Below are positions 36,399-44,342 of a stretch of 64,000 bases of DNA, in pieces (the stretch's first letter is position 1; each line of letters starts with the position of its first letter). Origin of the DNA: an uncultured Bacteroidales bacterium (GTDB lineage Bacteria > Bacteroidota > Bacteroidia > Bacteroidales > Bacteroidaceae); assembly GCA_902800925.1 (NCBI GenBank), contig CADCGD010000011.1, positions 1-64,000 of the forward strand. Reading direction: 5' to 3'. The position numbers were made by a program, and so were the translations under genes. The notes under the pieces are model-generated. The model was not told the origin of the DNA, did no database searches, and was given only the letters and a program-made list of their open reading frames with translations.

Positions 36399-38378
36399 TA
36401 ATGTCTCAAGAACATTTTCGAGTTCTTTGACGTTCCGAGGACTGGCTATGATGGTACCATCAGGATCAATGACTATTGTCTCTGGCCATGAGCAGATGCC
36501 ATATAAATTCCAAGCCGCTTTCGTTGCCAGTTGTGGCCAGGGGAGTTGCTCCTCTTTCAAACGTTCAGTCCATTTGCTGTTAGGGTTATTGATGGCATCA
36601 GTAGCCAGACTGATGATTTCGACATTTTTTGTCTTGTGATACTTCTCATAGAGTATGCGCAACTGTGGCAGGATGTCGAACTGGTCGCGGTGCCAACTCT
36701 CCCAGAAGTGTAGCACTACATATCCTTTGCCTACATACTCTTTCAGTTCATGATAGTTACCCAGTGTGTCCACAAGCAGCACGTTCTCATAATGCTTTCC
36801 AGGAAGACGTTTCTCCAAACCAGCCACGTATTCTTTGACAGGAGCCATCAGCAGATGGTTGGCGTAACGGAATTTGTTGTTTACAAAGGGCTTCAGCTCG
36901 TCGTAGGTCAGTTCGGAATAGAACTTGTAGAGGGCGTAAGTTCTCAGCAGGTCGTCCTTGCCAGAGAAGATGACTTGTCGATAGCGCTCACATTGTCTGT
37001 TGATGGCAACATCCAATTCAGCACGGTCCTTTATCTTCAGCATACGCACTCGTTCTGCTTCTGTCTCATTCACGAAGTTGTTACGCAGTTGCGATGCTTT
37101 TGAACTTTTAACAGAACCATGCTTCAGGTCTGCCTTGACGGGTTGGCCATCGACCCAAAAGTAGGTCATAGAACGGTTGTCTAACAAGAGGTAGCATACC
37201 TCATCTTTAGGCAACTGACAAGTAAAAGAGAAACGACCGTTTTTAACAGGAAATTTTCCAAACACCTCAGAATGCGACACACTGCGATGGACACTGATAC
37301 TGTCGGCATCGTCAGGGGCTGTGCCACTAATCTGACAGTTAACCAGTTGCAGGTCTGACGATTCATTTACCACCAGTCCATTGTGGGTCACAAACTTCTT
37401 AAGTTGTGAGGTGGTAACAGAGGATGACACAATCATGGCAGGCCGACTCTTCACTTCGCCGCCCTCATCCTGATAGTGCTCGCTCTTCTTGTAGAGCGTA
37501 TAGCAGGTATAGCCAAACATTTCCTTGTGCTTCTGTCCGACGGCAGACTCGGTGAAAGGATGGAGGATGTTAATCAGCGTGTTGTACTGTTCACGGGTCA
37601 GCGTGTTGGGATAGCCGTCACACATCTTGTGAAGAATAACTACGGCAGCCGTCTTTCCTTCTGTTGTCTCACGCTGGTATATTTGACAGGTTTGCCTGAC
37701 CTTGGCCAGCAATTCCTCGTATGTCTGAGGGGATGATGAATCTGGAGTGTACTTGATAGTGGCTGTCAGTTCCTGCTCCTTTCGCTCAGAATAAGACCGG
37801 ATGAAAGGCATGTGCCCGAGCTTCTTGGCATGAATCTCAAAGATGGTACCATTCATCAGCCATGTATTGCCTATCTGCTTGTCCTGCTTTATCTGCTGTT
37901 CCCACAACAGAAGAAGGGCATAGCGATAACCGTTTGTCATGTCGAAGGACAGTAGCCGGATGTTCTGTTTCTTTCCAAATACATACTTTCCGCTTACGTA
38001 ACCATTGGCATTCCCTGATGACCATTGTATGCCAGGTATCAATGGATCTCCTTCTTTTGCATCATGCATATAGATTTCCTTGGCATGCATCGCTTCACTA
38101 CGCAAGGTCTGTTCCAGTTCTTTCAGGTGCGGAAACAGGATAGTCGAGTTGTCGCCGTCCATGCCAAACACCATACTGAAACTGTAGGCAATAGTCTTAC
38201 TGCCCGAAACTTCGTCGCTGTTGACGACCCGTCCTTTGTCAACGTTATACTCGCCGGAGGCAACGAAAGCCTGCAGCTTATCATGGATATTACGAACGGC
38301 ATCGCTCACCTGAGCCTGGGCTGACACAGCCAGTATCAGGAGTATCACCATAACAATCGTTCTATTCTTCATCATCAT
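36375..38378 (-). CDS. Thioredoxin-fold protein lacking the CXXC cysteines, with DUF4369-like domain
   Basis: 667 aa with signal peptide. N-terminal ~330 residues unassigned. Residues ~345-430 (NCQISGTAPDDADSISV, NGRFSFTCQLP, YLLLDNRSMTYFWVDG) resemble DUF4369, and the C-terminal ~130 form a TlpA-like thioredoxin domain. The active-site loop reads FWESWHRDQFDILPQL (about 556-566), so both catalytic cysteines are replaced. It therefore cannot do disulfide chemistry there and may act in binding or sensing. It overlaps the anti-sigma gene by 17 nt and is the third gene of the ECF operon. Confidence 0.8.
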   Translation of the reverse strand: MMMKNRTIVMVILLILAVSAQAQVSDAVRNIHDKLQAFVASGEYNVDKGRVVNSDEVSGSKTIAYSFSMVFGMDGDNSTILFPHLKELEQTLRSEAMHAKEIYMHDAKEGDPLIPGIQWSSGNANGYVSGKYVFGKKQNIRLLSFDMTNGYRYALLLLWEQQIKQDKQIGNTWLMNGTIFEIHAKKLGHMPFIRSYSERKEQELTATIKYTPDSSSPQTYEELLAKVRQTCQIYQRETTEGKTAAVVILHKMCDGYPNTLTREQYNTLINILHPFTESAVGQKHKEMFGYTCYTLYKKSEHYQDEGGEVKSRPAMIVSSSVTTSQLKKFVTHNGLVVNESSDLQLVNCQISGTAPDDADSISVHRSVSHSEVFGKFPVKNGRFSFTCQLPKDEVCYLLLDNRSMTYFWVDGQPVKADLKHGSVKSSKASQLRNNFVNETEAERVRMLKIKDRAELDVAINRQCERYRQVIFSGKDDLLRTYALYKFYSELTYDELKPFVNNKFRYANHLLMAPVKEYVAGLEKRLPGKHYENVLLVDTLGNYHELKEYVGKGYVVLHFWESWHRDQFDILPQLRILYEKYHKTKNVEIISLATDAINNPNSKWTERLKEEQLPWPQLATKAAWNLYGICSWPETIVIDPDGTIIASPRNVKELENVLETLNPNRSLD

Positions 38379-39033
38379 TATTTATTACAGGGTTCATAAT
38401 TGCGGCCTCGTGGGACTGGACATCTTTATGCAACTCATTCAGGATGTAGTTGTTGACAATGCGCTGCAGTCGCTCATCAGCATGCATCACTTTATGAATA
38501 CGTTCTATATAAAGGCTGTCCTCAACTAGGGCCAGTTCACGTTCTATCTTGTTGATATAGTAGTCGAGGCTGTCAGCTGTCGCGGCTGCATCCTCTAACC
38601 TCACAGTCTGATGATGCCGTACAACTAATTTTATGTCTATTCTATTAGCCTTGTATTTTGCCTCTTTGGCTGACAGCTCTCCACTAAAGTCGGCTGTATC
38701 TGCTTTACTGTCCGTGTTCAGTCCGCTCCCGTCGGACTTGGAGTCCGCTCCCGTCGGACTTGGAGTCCGCTCCCGTCGGACTAAATCGTTCTGTGCTATC
38801 GGCTTTTCATTTTCTCTGGTATCCATATTCGTCGTCAGCATGACAAGCAGCATGATGCAGGCAGCGATGGCGACGACAGTGGCTATGTAAATCCGGATCC
38901 GCTTAGCAGGCTTGGCCTTTGGGCAATCCAAGTCTGGCAGGCTGTCGATGATGCGGTTCGTCAGTTCATCAGGGTCGCTGATGACGGGCCTTTGTTGCTG
39001 TAAACTATTGAGTATGTCGTCAATCTTCTTCAT
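38362..39033 (-). CDS. Single-pass anti-sigma factor-like protein with tandem-repeat linker
   Basis: 223 aa. Cytoplasmic N-terminus (~1-45), one TM helix (IYIATVVAIAACIMLLVML, ~47-66), then a linker and a helical periplasmic part ending NNDDEE. Gene order (ECF sigma, this protein, an exported protein) and topology fit an anti-sigma factor, although no zinc motif is present. Residues ~84-105 are encoded by a 22-bp repeat read once in each of the three frames, giving VRRERTP, SPTGADS and KSDGSGL. It overlaps the sigma gene by 14 nt. Confidence 0.7.
   Translation of the reverse strand: MKKIDDILNSLQQQRPVISDPDELTNRIIDSLPDLDCPKAKPAKRIRIYIATVVAIAACIMLLVMLTTNMDTRENEKPIAQNDLVRRERTPSPTGADSKSDGSGLNTDSKADTADFSGELSAKEAKYKANRIDIKLVVRHHQTVRLEDAAATADSLDYYINKIERELALVEDSLYIERIHKVMHADERLQRIVNNYILNELHKDVQSHEAAIMNPVINNDDEE
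38720..38782 (-). repeat. 22-bp tandem repeat inside the anti-sigma gene
   Basis: Units at 38720-38741, 38742-38763 and 38764-38782 (the last lacks 3 nt), identical where they overlap. Each unit contains the dyad AGTCCG...CGGACT. Because 22 is not a multiple of three, gain or loss of one unit shifts the frame of the periplasmic half of the protein. Confidence 0.92.
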
Positions 39034-39577
39034 ATCCTAAGTCTTTTAGTCGTTTACGTATAGTCTGGCGAGCCACATAGAGATTGCTTTTCACTTGTCG
39101 GGCATCCATTCCTGTTATCTGCTCAGCTTCCTGCGAGGAAAGCCCTTCCAGTTGGCAGAGTGTGAACACAAGCCGTTGCTTCTCGCTCAGCCCTTCAGCC
39201 AACAGCCTGACAATAGATATCCATTCGCTATTCTCCAACGTTCGTTGACTGTCGTTGTCAGAGGCAAAACAATGTAGGACACGCTCGTCATCAGGCATCG
39301 GACAGACAAACTTGGTGGCTTTCATCCGATCGATACATTGTCTTGTTGCTATCGTGTAGAGCCAGGTAGTGAACGACCTCTTCGGGTCATAGTTTCTGAA
39401 GTTCTGCCACACTCGTATAAAGGTTTCCTGCACCACATCCTTCGCCTCTTCTTCATCGCCCAACATTTTCAGCGACAACGAAAACAGCATCTGCTGATAC
39501 CTTTTTACCACCCATTTGAACGCGGTCTTGTCGCCGCGCTGACATCGTGTGAGTATTTCGTTGTCTATCTGCTCCAT
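39020..39577 (-). CDS. ECF-type RNA polymerase sigma factor
   Basis: 185 aa. Region 2 (FKWVVKRYQQMLFSLSLKMLGDEEEAKDVVQETFIRVWQN is its position, about 18-60) and region 4 (GLSEKQRLVFTLCQLEGLSSQEAEQITG, about 128-155, then a recognition helix with RQVKSNLYVARQTIRKRL) are typical of the sigma-70 ECF family. It should direct transcription under the control of the membrane protein encoded next. The minus-strand promoter box is at 39834-39841, leaving a ~250-nt leader. Confidence 0.92.
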   Translation of the reverse strand: MEQIDNEILTRCQRGDKTAFKWVVKRYQQMLFSLSLKMLGDEEEAKDVVQETFIRVWQNFRNYDPKRSFTTWLYTIATRQCIDRMKATKFVCPMPDDERVLHCFASDNDSQRTLENSEWISIVRLLAEGLSEKQRLVFTLCQLEGLSSQEAEQITGMDARQVKSNLYVARQTIRKRLKDLGYEED

Positions 39578-39833
39578 TTTATTCTTTGTTCACTTCGTCG
39601 AGTTAAACCTTCTAAAATATATACGATGGAGAAATCCTCAAGTCAAATCTATCTACTTTTTTTATGTCAAGGGACAGTGAGTGACATACAACTAAATAGA
39701 GACCATTCAATTCATTCCCCCCAAAAGAAGCCCCTTAACTCATACTTACTGGAATTAGCTATTATATGTTTAGTGACGAGTGACGGATGACACTTCGTCA
39801 CTCATTGTTCATACTCTTTCTGTTACTAACATG

Positions 39834-39841
39834 CAAAGATA
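39834..39841 (-). promoter_or_regulatory. Promoter of the ECF sigma operon
   Basis: -7 box TATCTTTG on the minus strand. The leader down to 39577 is ~250 nt and contains a hairpin around AGTGACG/CGTCACT near 39777-39803; nothing else is recognised between 39578 and 39776. Confidence 0.5.
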
Positions 39842-39893
39842 CAAAATTTTTAAGCGAAATGCAAGTCTTTCCTACATTATTTCATTCAGGCCC

Positions 39894-40026
39894 CCGTTCC
39901 GACGTCATCTACGGGTGCTTCCAACGTCATCTTCGGGTGCTTCCGACGTCATCTACGACCCGTTCCGATGATACTTTAGGGGTGTAAAGTATCATCGGAA
40001 CGACCGCAAAATGACGTCGGAACGGG
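39894..40026. repeat. Cluster of 22-bp direct repeats and inverted repeats
   Basis: Three 22-nt units based on TTCCGACGTCATCTACGGGTGC-type sequence (39897, 39919, 39941), followed by a perfect 16-bp hairpin (39963-39978 with 39985-40000, loop GGGGTG). An inverted copy of the first unit (40011-40026 complementary to 39894-39909) comes next. The cluster lies between the divergent ECF operon and the kinase gene. Confidence 0.85.
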
Positions 40027-40109
40027 TGAAAGGAACGTCAGGAACGACCCGAAGGTGAGGTGTATGAATCGCATGTATAGGTACTCTCGCTCGAAAATAC
40101 TCAAATTAA

Positions 40110-40141
40110 TTTGGTATTTTCCTCGCTTATTCGTACCTTTG
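40110..40141 (+). promoter_or_regulatory. Promoter of the AmgK-RapZ fusion gene
   Basis: TTTG at 40110-40113, 20 bp, TACCTTTG at 40134-40141; the ATG follows 8 nt later. The spacer end CGCTTATTCG matches two promoter copies at 45.7-45.8 kb. Confidence 0.7.
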
Positions 40142-40149
40142 CCAACAAT

Positions 40150-41700
40150 ATGCAGAAATTAGTTGAACTATACAAGAGGTGGAGTGGGGAAGAGCCCCAG
40201 AACGTACAACAGCTGACGGCTGGTGGAAGTAATCGTGAGTACTATCGCATGACTTCTTCGGAGGGTAAGAGCGTCATAGGCTGTGTGGGTACCAGCCGTG
40301 ACGAGAATCATGCCTTTGTCTATTTGGCCAAGCATTTTACGGAATGTAAGTTGCCTGTTCCCACGATTCTTGCTGTCAGCGATGATGAGCTGCGCTACAT
40401 TCAGACGGATTTGGGTTCCATGTCGCTGTTCGATGCCATCCGTGGTGGTCGTGAGGCAGGTGGCCGTTATACGCTGAAGGAGCAGGAACTGTTGCGCCGT
40501 ACCATCCGTCAGTTGCCGAATGTCCAGTTGCGCGGTGCCCATGAGCTTGACTTCACTAACTGCTATCCGCAGCCGGAGTTTGATACCAACTCCGTACTCT
40601 TCGATCTCAACTACTTTAAATACTGTTTCCTGAAAGCTACGGAGATAGACTTCCATGAGATGAAGCTGGAGGCCGACTTTCGCCTGTTGGCAAAGGACCT
40701 GACAGAAGTCGGTGACGAGCAATGCTTCCTCTATCGTGACTTCCAGGCGCGAAATATCATGTTGGTAGACAGCCCACAGCCTGCAGCCCATAGTCCACAG
40801 CCCTACTTTATTGATTTCCAGGGTGGTCGCCGTGGTCCGTACTACTACGACCTAGCGTCGTTCCTGTGGCAGGCCTCGGCAAAGTATCCACACAAGCTGC
40901 GTCGCGAATTGGTCTATGAATACTACAACGCCCTGAAGCAGTTGACCGAGGTGCCAACGCCCCATCGCTTTGTTGAGCGCCTCAGCCTGTTTGTGCTGTT
41001 CCGTCAGTTGCAGGTGCTGGGTGCCTATGGTTTCCGTGGCTACTTCGAGCGCAAGGCCCACTTCATCGAGTCTATTCCGCCTGCTATGCAGAATATCCGT
41101 GAGTTGCTCGACGAGCGTAACTTCCCCTATCCGTATCTGGTCGGTGTGCTGCGCCGCTTGACGGAGCTGCCTCAGTTCCAGTATGTGGAGGCTACAGTCA
41201 GTCGTGCCGATGGTTACAAAACGACAGACCTGAACCCCTACAAGCCCCACCCGCAGGACGGTCCTGCCACGTTCTCCAAGTACGATGCCCAGGGACCGCT
41301 GGTGGTGCGCGTCTATAGCTTCTCGTATACCAAGGGCATTCCTGAGGATGAGAGCGGCAATGGTGGTGGCTATGTCTTCGACTGCCGTAGCACGCACAAC
41401 CCTGGCCGTTATGAGCCGTATAAACAACTGACAGGTCTGGACGAACCCGTTATCCGTTTCCTGGAGGACGATGGCGAGATACTGACGTTCTTGGACAGCG
41501 TCTATAAGCTGGCGGATGCCCATGTGCGCCGCTATATCCAGCGTGGCTTTACCAGTCTGATGTTCTGTTTTGGTTGTACGGGTGGTCAGCACCGTTCTGT
41601 TTATAGTGCACAACATCTGGCCGAACATATCCATGAGAAGTTTGGCATCGAGGTGCGCATCTGTCATCGTGAACAAAAAATTACCCAAACGTTGAAGTAA
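40150..41700 (+). CDS. Sugar kinase (AmgK-like phosphotransferase) fused to RapZ C-terminal domain
   Basis: 516 aa. Residues ~1-330 form an aminoglycoside-phosphotransferase fold: TAGGSNREYYRM, catalytic CFLYRDFQARNIML, and metal-binding YFIDFQGGRRGPYYYDLASFL, as in AmgK (anomeric N-acetylmuramate/GlcNAc kinase of cell-wall recycling). Residues ~365-516 (VRVYSFSYTKGIP, FDCRSTHNPGR, FCFGCTGGQHRSVY) are the C-terminal domain of RapZ, which in enterobacteria senses glucosamine-6-phosphate. A 12-residue repeat DSPQPAAHSPQP interrupts the kinase after the catalytic loop. The ATG at 40150 is set by the promoter; an in-frame ATG at 40111 lies within it. Confidence 0.87.
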   Translation: MQKLVELYKRWSGEEPQNVQQLTAGGSNREYYRMTSSEGKSVIGCVGTSRDENHAFVYLAKHFTECKLPVPTILAVSDDELRYIQTDLGSMSLFDAIRGGREAGGRYTLKEQELLRRTIRQLPNVQLRGAHELDFTNCYPQPEFDTNSVLFDLNYFKYCFLKATEIDFHEMKLEADFRLLAKDLTEVGDEQCFLYRDFQARNIMLVDSPQPAAHSPQPYFIDFQGGRRGPYYYDLASFLWQASAKYPHKLRRELVYEYYNALKQLTEVPTPHRFVERLSLFVLFRQLQVLGAYGFRGYFERKAHFIESIPPAMQNIRELLDERNFPYPYLVGVLRRLTELPQFQYVEATVSRADGYKTTDLNPYKPHPQDGPATFSKYDAQGPLVVRVYSFSYTKGIPEDESGNGGGYVFDCRSTHNPGRYEPYKQLTGLDEPVIRFLEDDGEILTFLDSVYKLADAHVRRYIQRGFTSLMFCFGCTGGQHRSVYSAQHLAEHIHEKFGIEVRICHREQKITQTLK

Positions 41701-41714
41701 CGTTTGGGTAATTT
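41678..41714 (+). terminator. Terminator overlapping the 3' end of the fusion gene
   Basis: Sixteen-base-pair perfect stem (41678-41693 with 41699-41714), 5-nt loop, and T-rich tail. The last codons and the stop codon lie inside the hairpin. Confidence 0.85.
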
Positions 41715-41738
41715 CTTTTACCTTATTAAGATTGTCGC

Positions 41739-44141
41739 TTAGCGCCACATGATTTTCTTGCCGTTCTGGATATAGATTCTGCCAGTCTGTGGAGTATTCA
41801 CCTTGTTACCCATCAGGTCGTAGAGCGTTGCATGTTGAGCGTAGGATACTGAACGTTCAATATCCTCAATACCAGTAGCATCGCCAATGATGGGGTTGAT
41901 GGCAATCTTGCTGCTGGGCATGTTCAGCGTCAGTTCGCTGCCCTGAACTTCCTTGTTGACGGCTCCTGTAACCTTCCAGCCGGTAACAACTTTTCCCTCT
42001 TCATTGGCAGTAGCACTGAGCGTGATGGCACGATTCTTGAAGTATTTGCCGTCAAAGATGTTGCCAGACATCTGGACACCGTTGAAGGTCAGTGCAACGT
42101 CGCTTTTGTTCTCCTTATTGATGGTCAAGGCAATGGGGGTGCCCAGATTCCACTGGCTGCCAATGTGCTGGTAGAAGTTGTTAGGGCGACCTTCGACCCA
42201 GCTCTTGGCATCGTTGAACTTATTCTCTATGTCTTGACGACTTCCCCACCAACTCCATGCGTACTTGTCGCGATGGGCTACGAACTCCTCCATGGCCTCC
42301 TCCTTGATGAGGTCTATCGTTTCTCCTGTGCCCTTGCCGTTCATGAAGTCGCCCATGTAGACGCAGCACTTGTCGATGAACAGGTTGCGGATGTCAACAT
42401 TCTCCAGCATGTTCTTCAGCAGACGGGTAGCAGGCTCGCTGTAGGCCCAGGCATCACTCGAATGATTCTGAGGATGGTACAACAGGTCAATCATGTTGTA
42501 GTTGTTCTGCTTGCCATAGAGTCCCAGTCCGAAGTCGGTATCCTTGACGATGACACGCCAGCGCTTGGGCAGGCCAGACTCTGTGTCGTCGTCGTTGGGA
42601 CGCCAGAAGACAGTGTTGTTACCTGGCCAGTCGTTATTGCCATAGAAGAGGTTCATAGCTGCTACGGTCAGATATTCATCGACGTCAATCCACTCCTCGT
42701 ATTCAGCCTTGCTATGGCCCTTCTCGCTATAGAAGGCCTTGAACTGATTGTAGAAGTCTAAGTTTCCTTCCTCTAATTCTTCGATGAACTGGTCGACGCC
42801 ATTGACCTTCTCGTGACAGATTTCTACCATGTCGACATCCTCAAGACCATTGTAGTTGCTGTAGATGTTGTCGGCATTAGAGCGTTCACGGATGTTGAGC
42901 ATACCCATGTATTCACCATTGATATAGAGTACGGCAGTGCGGCAAGCCTGCCAGTCGAGATCGGTATGAGCACCCATGGTGCGCTGGATGATGGCATCGC
43001 GGAAGTAAAGGTCGCCGAAGTCGTTACCACCGTCACGCAGAGAGAAGGCCTTGAACTTCGTGACTCCAGGCTTCTGGTCTGGGAAGAACTCATACTGGAA
43101 CTGTTTGTGGTCGGGGTCAAAGCGCTTGTTGGCATAGAAGACCATTGATTTGAGGGCATTGCCACGCGACTGTCCGCCCTGAATACGCGTCTCGCTGAGT
43201 TGGTTAAAGATACTCTCTTCACCCTCTGTGGGGAAGAACTCAATGTTGACGGGACGGCGCCAGTCGTGTGTCTTCTTGTCTTCCTTGCTGTTGTTGTTGG
43301 CAAAGAGACCAATCGATGCATCGTTCAAGTATTTGTCGTTGGTCAGGACAGAGAAGACGGGAGTCGTCATCTCTCTTGGGTGGAAGATGTACGATTGGGC
43401 CGTGCTCATGGGCGACAGCCAGCCGTCGCAGAATACCTTCGCACGAATGGCTGTAGTCTTGGTGATGCTGATGGTGCTTGTGTACTTCGTGCTGGTGGCC
43501 TTGGGTTCGCTACCGTCCTTGGTATAGCGGATGACAGCACCTTCAGGGGCACCTTCTGGCAGACTCAACTTAAGGTTGATGGTGGCGTTGCCTGTGACGA
43601 CACGACCTGTTTCGCTGAATACGGGAGCGCCGAGAATCTGATTGCCGTCGCAAATGTTACCGCTGTTGGCCTTGCCAGGGGTTGGCGTCAGCTGATAGCC
43701 CCACTCGTCAGCACCATCGGTTTTGCGTCCGTAAGCTATATCGGGAGCGGGCATCTTGGCCATCTTTTCCAGTTTGTCAACAGCCTCGTCACCCTTAAAC
43801 AGATAGAGATTGCCGTCCTTGCCAGACTCCAGACGGAAACTGGTGTGCAGACCCTTCTCTTCCTTGTCGCAGTAGATGAGGACATAGCCCTTGGCAGGTA
43901 CTTCCTGGTCGGGCAACTGCCAGGCCTTAGCAACCTTGTTCTTGTTGCTGATTTTGTAGTCTTTCAGGTTAATGGCGGCATCTGTGGGGTTGTAGAGTTC
44001 CACCCAAGAGTCGGGAAACTCTTTCATGTCGTCCATGATGCACTCTATGTTCGACTGCATCAGCTCGTTGATTACCAGATTCTGCGCCTGTGTGCTCAGC
44101 GCAGTAGCGAGGATGGTTAAGATGAAGTAAATACGTTTCAT
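41739..44141 (-). CDS. Secreted CotH kinase-family protein with lamin-tail domain
   Basis: 800 aa with signal peptide MKRIYFILTILATALSTQAQ. Order: lamin-tail domain (~22-140, NLVINELMQSN ... DSWVELYNPTD), chitobiase-type beta domain (~165-250, GAVIRYTKDGSEP), CotH spore-coat kinase-like domain (~300-640, NIEFFPTEGE, ETRIQGGQSRG, KDTDFGLGLY), beta repeat and the tail LYDLMGNKVNTPQTGRIYIQ. CotH proteins phosphorylate proteins or are adhesins; in Bacteroidetes they are usually cell-surface. The ATG at 44165 would lie at the transcription start, so I use 44141. Likely type IX cargo. Confidence 0.85.
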   Translation of the reverse strand: MKRIYFILTILATALSTQAQNLVINELMQSNIECIMDDMKEFPDSWVELYNPTDAAINLKDYKISNKNKVAKAWQLPDQEVPAKGYVLIYCDKEEKGLHTSFRLESGKDGNLYLFKGDEAVDKLEKMAKMPAPDIAYGRKTDGADEWGYQLTPTPGKANSGNICDGNQILGAPVFSETGRVVTGNATINLKLSLPEGAPEGAVIRYTKDGSEPKATSTKYTSTISITKTTAIRAKVFCDGWLSPMSTAQSYIFHPREMTTPVFSVLTNDKYLNDASIGLFANNNSKEDKKTHDWRRPVNIEFFPTEGEESIFNQLSETRIQGGQSRGNALKSMVFYANKRFDPDHKQFQYEFFPDQKPGVTKFKAFSLRDGGNDFGDLYFRDAIIQRTMGAHTDLDWQACRTAVLYINGEYMGMLNIRERSNADNIYSNYNGLEDVDMVEICHEKVNGVDQFIEELEEGNLDFYNQFKAFYSEKGHSKAEYEEWIDVDEYLTVAAMNLFYGNNDWPGNNTVFWRPNDDDTESGLPKRWRVIVKDTDFGLGLYGKQNNYNMIDLLYHPQNHSSDAWAYSEPATRLLKNMLENVDIRNLFIDKCCVYMGDFMNGKGTGETIDLIKEEAMEEFVAHRDKYAWSWWGSRQDIENKFNDAKSWVEGRPNNFYQHIGSQWNLGTPIALTINKENKSDVALTFNGVQMSGNIFDGKYFKNRAITLSATANEEGKVVTGWKVTGAVNKEVQGSELTLNMPSSKIAINPIIGDATGIEDIERSVSYAQHATLYDLMGNKVNTPQTGRIYIQNGKKIMWR

Positions 44142-44169
44142 TTTATTCTTGTCAGTTAGTTTCATGCTG

Positions 44170-44177
44170 CAAAGGTA
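44170..44177 (-). promoter_or_regulatory. Promoter of the CotH gene
   Basis: Minus-strand -7 box TACCTTTG; ATG 44141 lies 28 nt downstream. Confidence 0.6.
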
Positions 44178-44313
44178 GTAAAAGTATTGCTGACAATAGA
44201 TTGTCAGATTACACTTTTTCTTCCAATGCTACATAAGACAAAGTTTATGTGACACAGAATGGCAAAAGTACAAAAATCTTCTGGAAAGATAATGTGTTTT
44301 GCAGGAAAAATAG

Positions 44314-44321
44314 TACCTTTG
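44314..44321 (+). promoter_or_regulatory. Promoter of the MATE gene
   Basis: TACCTTTG -7 box, 21 nt before the ATG at 44343. The 44178-44313 stretch is the divergent intergenic region; nothing else is recognised in it. Confidence 0.6.
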
Positions 44322-44342
44322 CACCCCGCAAACGACTAGATA

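Noticed and set aside
39897-39962. 22-bp repeats considered as CRISPR
   Set aside because: Direct tandem units with no spacers, followed by an inverted copy.
43610-43620. Single TTCGCTGAAT inside the CotH gene as a LytTR site
   Set aside because: Only one half-site, within coding sequence, no partner 21 bp away and no promoter box.
43200-44120. 306-codon plus-strand frame opposite the CotH gene
   Set aside because: Antisense shadow; the minus-strand product has signal peptide and recognisable domains.
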